DNA from: SZUA-430 sp964638635
GTDB taxonomy: Bacteria > Pseudomonadota > Alphaproteobacteria > Micropepsales > Micropepsaceae
NCBI GenBank assembly: GCA_964638635.1
Contig: CAZXAQ010000004.1
Span: 28,470-92,469 of the forward strand
Direction of reading: 5' to 3'
Length of the DNA stretch: 64,000 nucleotides
Shown: one piece after another, positions 60,653 through 64,000 of the stretch
Layout of the letters: each line of letters begins with the position of its first letter
How positions within the stretch are numbered: position 1 is the first letter of the stretch
The notes under the pieces: model-generated
What the model saw: the letters and a program-made list of their open reading frames with translations, nothing else
Told to the model about the DNA's origin: nothing
Databases searched by the model: none
Made by a program: the position numbers and the translations under genes

Positions 60653-61365
60653 GACCGCCGCTCGAACTTCGCGTCGAAGCGCACCGTGTCGCCTTCGTGG
60701 TGATGCGTGATCGAGCCGCCCATCTTCTTCGCGAGCAGCGCGGTCACGAACGGCGCAATCGTGCGCCCGGTCAGATCCTCCGGCGGTGTCGCCAGCGCCA
60801 GACCTTCCTTGATGTCCGGCGCCAGGTTCGCCTTCAGCCCCTTCGCCACGATCGAGATCGTAACCGCGTTGCGCGGCACCTCGACCTTGACGCTGAGCAA
60901 ACCGCCGCGCGGAATACAATCGGCGCCCAAGGCGGCCAAGTTCAACAGCACCCGGACAATCTCTTTGTCGACCGCGACCGGTGGCGACTGCCAATCGAGC
61001 TTCGCCTTGCCCACGCGGAAGAACTCATCGGCCACGTTGCCGACTTCGCGCAGGTCGATCTCCGCGCCCGCCGAGCCCATCGCCCCGAACGCAAGGCGCG
61101 CGAACAACAGCCGCGCCTTCGCCTGCCCGACGCTGTGCTCGATCAGCCGCATCGCATGCTCACGCATTTGCGCGTCCTGCTCGTCGGCGAGGATTTCAAG
61201 CCCGTTCGAAATCGCGGCCACAGGACTGATCAAGTCGTGGCAGACGCGGCTGACGAGCAGCGCGCCCAGGTCGGTTTCGTCGGCTCGAGCCGGTGGTGAT
61301 TTCACTTGCGCATCCGGAATTGGCGAAGGCACCGGAGACAAGTATTCTGAAGCTAGACGTTGCAT
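60649..61365 (-). CDS. chpT: histidine phosphotransferase ChpT
   Basis: A 238-residue protein of the ChpT (HPTransfase/DUF2328) type: a DHp-like helix with the phospho-histidine H43 in SRVCHDLISPVAAISNGLEI, then a degenerate, non-ATP-binding GHKL-like domain. ChpT passes phosphate from CckA to CtrA and CpdR. ATG 61365 is chosen over TTG 61368. A perfect CtrA box lies 25 bases upstream of the start. Confidence 0.93.
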   Translation of the reverse strand: MQRLASEYLSPVPSPIPDAQVKSPPARADETDLGALLVSRVCHDLISPVAAISNGLEILADEQDAQMREHAMRLIEHSVGQAKARLLFARLAFGAMGSAGAEIDLREVGNVADEFFRVGKAKLDWQSPPVAVDKEIVRVLLNLAALGADCIPRGGLLSVKVEVPRNAVTISIVAKGLKANLAPDIKEGLALATPPEDLTGRTIAPFVTALLAKKMGGSITHHHEGDTVRFDAKFERRS

Positions 61366-61389
61366 CAACCTAAACCAACCAGATGCCGC

Positions 61390-61404
61390 TTAAGATTGGC
61401 TTAA
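61390..61404. promoter_or_regulatory. CtrA box TTAA-N7-TTAA between chpT and DUF3553
   Basis: TTAA (61390-61393), GATTGGC, TTAA (61401-61404): the exact TTAA-N7-TTAA consensus. It sits in the 62-base divergent region between chpT and DUF3553-cysQ, close enough to both starts to control either. Confidence 0.8.
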
Positions 61405-61427
61405 ACGGCGAAGGGTGAACCGGACGA

Positions 61428-61630
61428 ATGCCGAAGCAGCAACCGCTCGCCAGTGAACTCGAACCGGGCCAATGTGTCATGCTCGAAGGTGCGCACGACT
61501 GGGGATTGGGTCAGATTCAATCGGTCACGGGCGATCGCGCGACCGTCAATTTCGAGAATATGGGCAAACGCTTGATCAATCTCAAACACGCGACGCTGAA
61601 AGTGGTGGACCCGCGGGAGTACCCTCAGCC

Positions 61631-61634
<4 letters not shown>
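61428..61634 (+). CDS. DUF3553 domain-containing protein
   Basis: A 68-residue protein with the family core LEPGQCVMLEGAHDWGLGQI then QSVTGDRATVNFENMGKRLI. These small Tudor/SH3-like domains resemble the KOW/UvrD-tail type that binds protein or nucleic acid. It overlaps cysQ by 4 bases (GTGA). Probably co-expressed with cysQ under the shared region with chpT. Confidence 0.88.
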
Positions 61635-62413
<779 letters not shown>

Positions 62414-62572
62414 GGAAGGAGAGTGCCTCACACAATGAACCAATGACACAATGTGGCGCTCTTCCTCGGCGCGAAGCGCCAGTTGAACACATTGCGCCTA
62501 CGGCGCGAGGTGGCTTCCCATTGTGTCATTGGTTCATTGTGTGAGGCACTCTTCTTCGCGGCTTCGCGTGAG
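62414..62572. repeat. CTCACAC-type long palindrome, copy 5
   Basis: 33-base arms 62421-62453 and 62519-62551 (GAGTGCCTCACACAATGAAC...) are perfectly complementary. The arm reads AATGAACCAATGACACAATG, different from all other copies on both sides. The loop holds GCGCC-TAC-GGCGC (62494-62506) and a second GC hairpin. The family tail CTTCTTCGCGGCTTCGCGTGA follows on the right. Confidence 0.9.
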
Positions 62573-62678
62573 ACTCTATCTGATCGCGGAACTCCATCGC
62601 CCCACCCCGCCGGAATCGAATCGCAACTTGTTCGCGCTGATGAGACTGTTACGCTCCGGCACCGCCAAGGAGGCCCCC

Positions 62679-63134
62679 ATGCTGCGCTTCGCCATCGCCG
62701 TGATGCTCTTGTTCGCCGCGACGGCCGCGACGGTTGAAGCCCGAACGCTTGGCGAAACCAAGATTGCCAGCGAGTCCGCCCTAAGAAAGCTGAAACACAA
62801 CAAGGGCGTGACGCTCCAATGGCTGTGGGGCGCGACGCCTGGAAAGCTCGTCGTGACCGAAACGCCTGAGGGCGTCATGCTTTCGGGCCAGCAAGGTCCG
62901 CACAACGGCGATCAACTGACAATGACCGGCGTGGTCACACGCATTGAGGCCAGAAGGTTCTGGTTCAAAGGCCGCATCGAGATCAAGGACAACGAAACGA
63001 CCGACATCTGCGTCCGCGACGGCACCTACACGTTCCGCATCACAGGCGCGCGCAAGTTCTGGCGGATGAAGGAGCAAGAGGCCCGCTGTCCCGGGCGCGC
63101 CGATCTGACGGATTACGTCGACATCCGGTTTTGA
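62679..63134 (+). CDS. hypothetical secreted protein
   Basis: A 151-residue protein with a signal peptide (FAIAVMLLFAATAATVEA). The mature part is strand-rich (GVTLQWLWGATPGKLVVTET, FWFKGRIEIKDNETTDICVR) and has two cysteines that could pair. Not recognised. ATG 62679 follows AAGGAGG; an upstream ATG at 62640 is possible. Convergent with the NfeD gene. Confidence 0.72.
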   Translation: MLRFAIAVMLLFAATAATVEARTLGETKIASESALRKLKHNKGVTLQWLWGATPGKLVVTETPEGVMLSGQQGPHNGDQLTMTGVVTRIEARRFWFKGRIEIKDNETTDICVRDGTYTFRITGARKFWRMKEQEARCPGRADLTDYVDIRF

Positions 63135-63140
63135 GACGTT

Positions 63141-63593
63141 TCAACCGGCGCGCTTCACCTTCAACAGCGTCGACTCCGCCGCCACGACTTCGACACGCGT
63201 ACCCACCGTGAGGTCGCTTCCGTCCACGGACTGCGCCGACCACCGCGTGTCGCCGACGGTCACCGCGCCTTCGCCATGGCGGAAGTCTTCCGCGACCGTC
63301 GCGAACTTGCCCACGATGTGGTCGGTTCGCTGATTGAGCGCCGATACGTCGCCGAGCTTCTGCTTCGGCAAGTAGAACGATACGCCGACCAAGATCGCGG
63401 ACAGCACAGCAAAGACGCCGATCTGCGTCGTCCACGCGACGTCGCCGGTGAACGCGAGCAGCCCGGTCACAAACGCTGCGATCCCGGGCCAAATCAAGAA
63501 CTGCGTCGGCATGATCATCTCGATGCCGATAAGCACGGCGCCAAGCGCCAGCCAGTGATACGGCCCAATCGTCACCAACCACGACATATCCAT
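63141..63593 (-). CDS. NfeD family protein
   Basis: A 150-residue membrane protein with spans HWLALGAVLIGIEMIM, FLIWPGIAAFVTGLLAF and IGVFAVLSAILVGVSFYL, then an OB-fold NfeD domain (VGKFATVAEDFRHGEGAVTV, GTRVEVVAAESTLLKV). NfeD proteins pair with SPFH/stomatin proteins, whose gene lies 21 bases upstream here. ATG 63593 is chosen. Confidence 0.88.
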   Translation of the reverse strand: MDMSWLVTIGPYHWLALGAVLIGIEMIMPTQFLIWPGIAAFVTGLLAFTGDVAWTTQIGVFAVLSAILVGVSFYLPKQKLGDVSALNQRTDHIVGKFATVAEDFRHGEGAVTVGDTRWSAQSVDGSDLTVGTRVEVVAAESTLLKVKRAG

Positions 63594-63614
63594 GAGCAAA
63601 CCCCTTCTTGCTGT

Positions 63615-64000
63615 CTATCGCGCCGCCGGCGGCACGGAACCCTGCGTCCGCACGGCTGTCGCTTGCGCGGCCTTCTCGCCGACGACTTTCGCAAGCTCGC
63701 CGATGCCCGCAATCGAACCCAACAGGCCGGCTGACTCCATCGGCAAGATGACGAACTTCTGGTTCGGCGCCGTCGCCAACTCCTTGAAGGCCTCGACGTA
63801 CTTCTGACCAAGGAAGTAGTTGATCGCCTGCACGTCGCCGTTCGCGATCGCGTCGGAGACGAGCTGCGTCGCCTTCGCTTCGGCTTCGGCCAAGCGCTCG
63901 CGCGCTTCGGCGTCGCGGTACGCGGCTTCGCGCCGGCCTTCCGCTTCCAAGATCGCCGCCTGCTTCGAACCCTCTGCGCGAAGAATCTCGGCCTGCTTCT
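63615..64000 (-). CDS. SPFH/band-7 (stomatin-like) protein, N-terminal part outside window
   Basis: C-terminal part of a stomatin/QmcA-like protein: a long Ala/Glu/Lys-rich coiled coil (REAAYRDAEARERLAEAEAK) followed by DVQAINYFLGQKYVEAFKEL, then ATAPNQKFVILPMESAGLLG, which is the typical tail. The frame is open to the window end. Operon with nfeD; together they form membrane-scaffold complexes. Confidence 0.9.
   Translation of the reverse strand, partial: KQAEILRAEGSKQAAILEAEGRREAAYRDAEARERLAEAEAKATQLVSDAIANGDVQAINYFLGQKYVEAFKELATAPNQKFVILPMESAGLLGSIAGIGELAKVVGEKAAQATAVRTQGSVPPAAR

Overview
The window is GC-rich, tightly packed bacterial chromosome of an alphaproteobacterium. The clearest markers are a Caulobacter-type cell-cycle module (ctrA, chpT and sciP, with fliJ beside ctrA), a petABC cytochrome bc1 operon, the uvrC-pgsA-moaD-moaE order, an alphaproteobacterial SOS box (GAAC-N7-GAAC), a TTAA-N7-TTAA CtrA box and a GANTC site in front of ctrA. 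I cannot name a genus. No rRNA, CRISPR array, prophage or insertion sequence was seen. There is one tRNA (Met, CAT).

Layout. 1-9.3 kb: the end of ilvE, uvrC-pgsA-moaDE, a Phd/PIN toxin-antitoxin pair, folB with a pteridine-reductase-like SDR, and a methylthioadenosine salvage run (mtnP, apt, mtnA, class II aldolase). 9.4-13.7 kb: petABC with a strong terminator, then trmL-hemF. 14-19.3 kb: a Fic AMP-transferase with a winged-helix tail and a set of palindromic operators, followed 5 bases later by a PP2C-type phosphatase; then the DUF1285-NUDIX-cca run. 19.5-26.3 kb: a four-gene MoxR/DUF58/DUF4159/large membrane protein operon. 26.3-44.2 kb: a more mixed region with an orphan restriction-type nuclease domain, CYTH protein, lipase, MarC, SDR, Fe-ADH, amidase, a flagellin-like protein, a MerR/CDF metal efflux locus and a DUF1214/DUF1254 pair. 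44.2-51.2 kb: lysine degradation (ALDH7, saccharopine/lysine dehydrogenase, Lrp), threonine ammonia-lyase, an acyltransferase and tRNA-Met. 51.2-64 kb: mnmA, sciP, small membrane proteins, an APC permease, an SOS-box-controlled SRAP protein without its usual cysteine, fliJ/ctrA, a receiver protein, chpT, DUF3553-cysQ, and an NfeD/SPFH pair cut by the window end.

The most unusual signal is not a gene. Five long intergenic palindromes (about 13.8, 29.4, 33.4, 40.7 and 62.4 kb) share one architecture: arms built from a short CACAMWRTG-like unit, capped by two small GC hairpins. Arm sequence differs between copies but stays complementary within each copy. One copy lies inside a second repeat family, the GTCATGGCCGGG type.

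The next most interesting points are the Fic-PP2C operon with its operators, a perfect sigma-54 promoter in front of sciP, a perfect CtrA box in front of chpT, and the cysteine-less SRAP gene under an SOS box.
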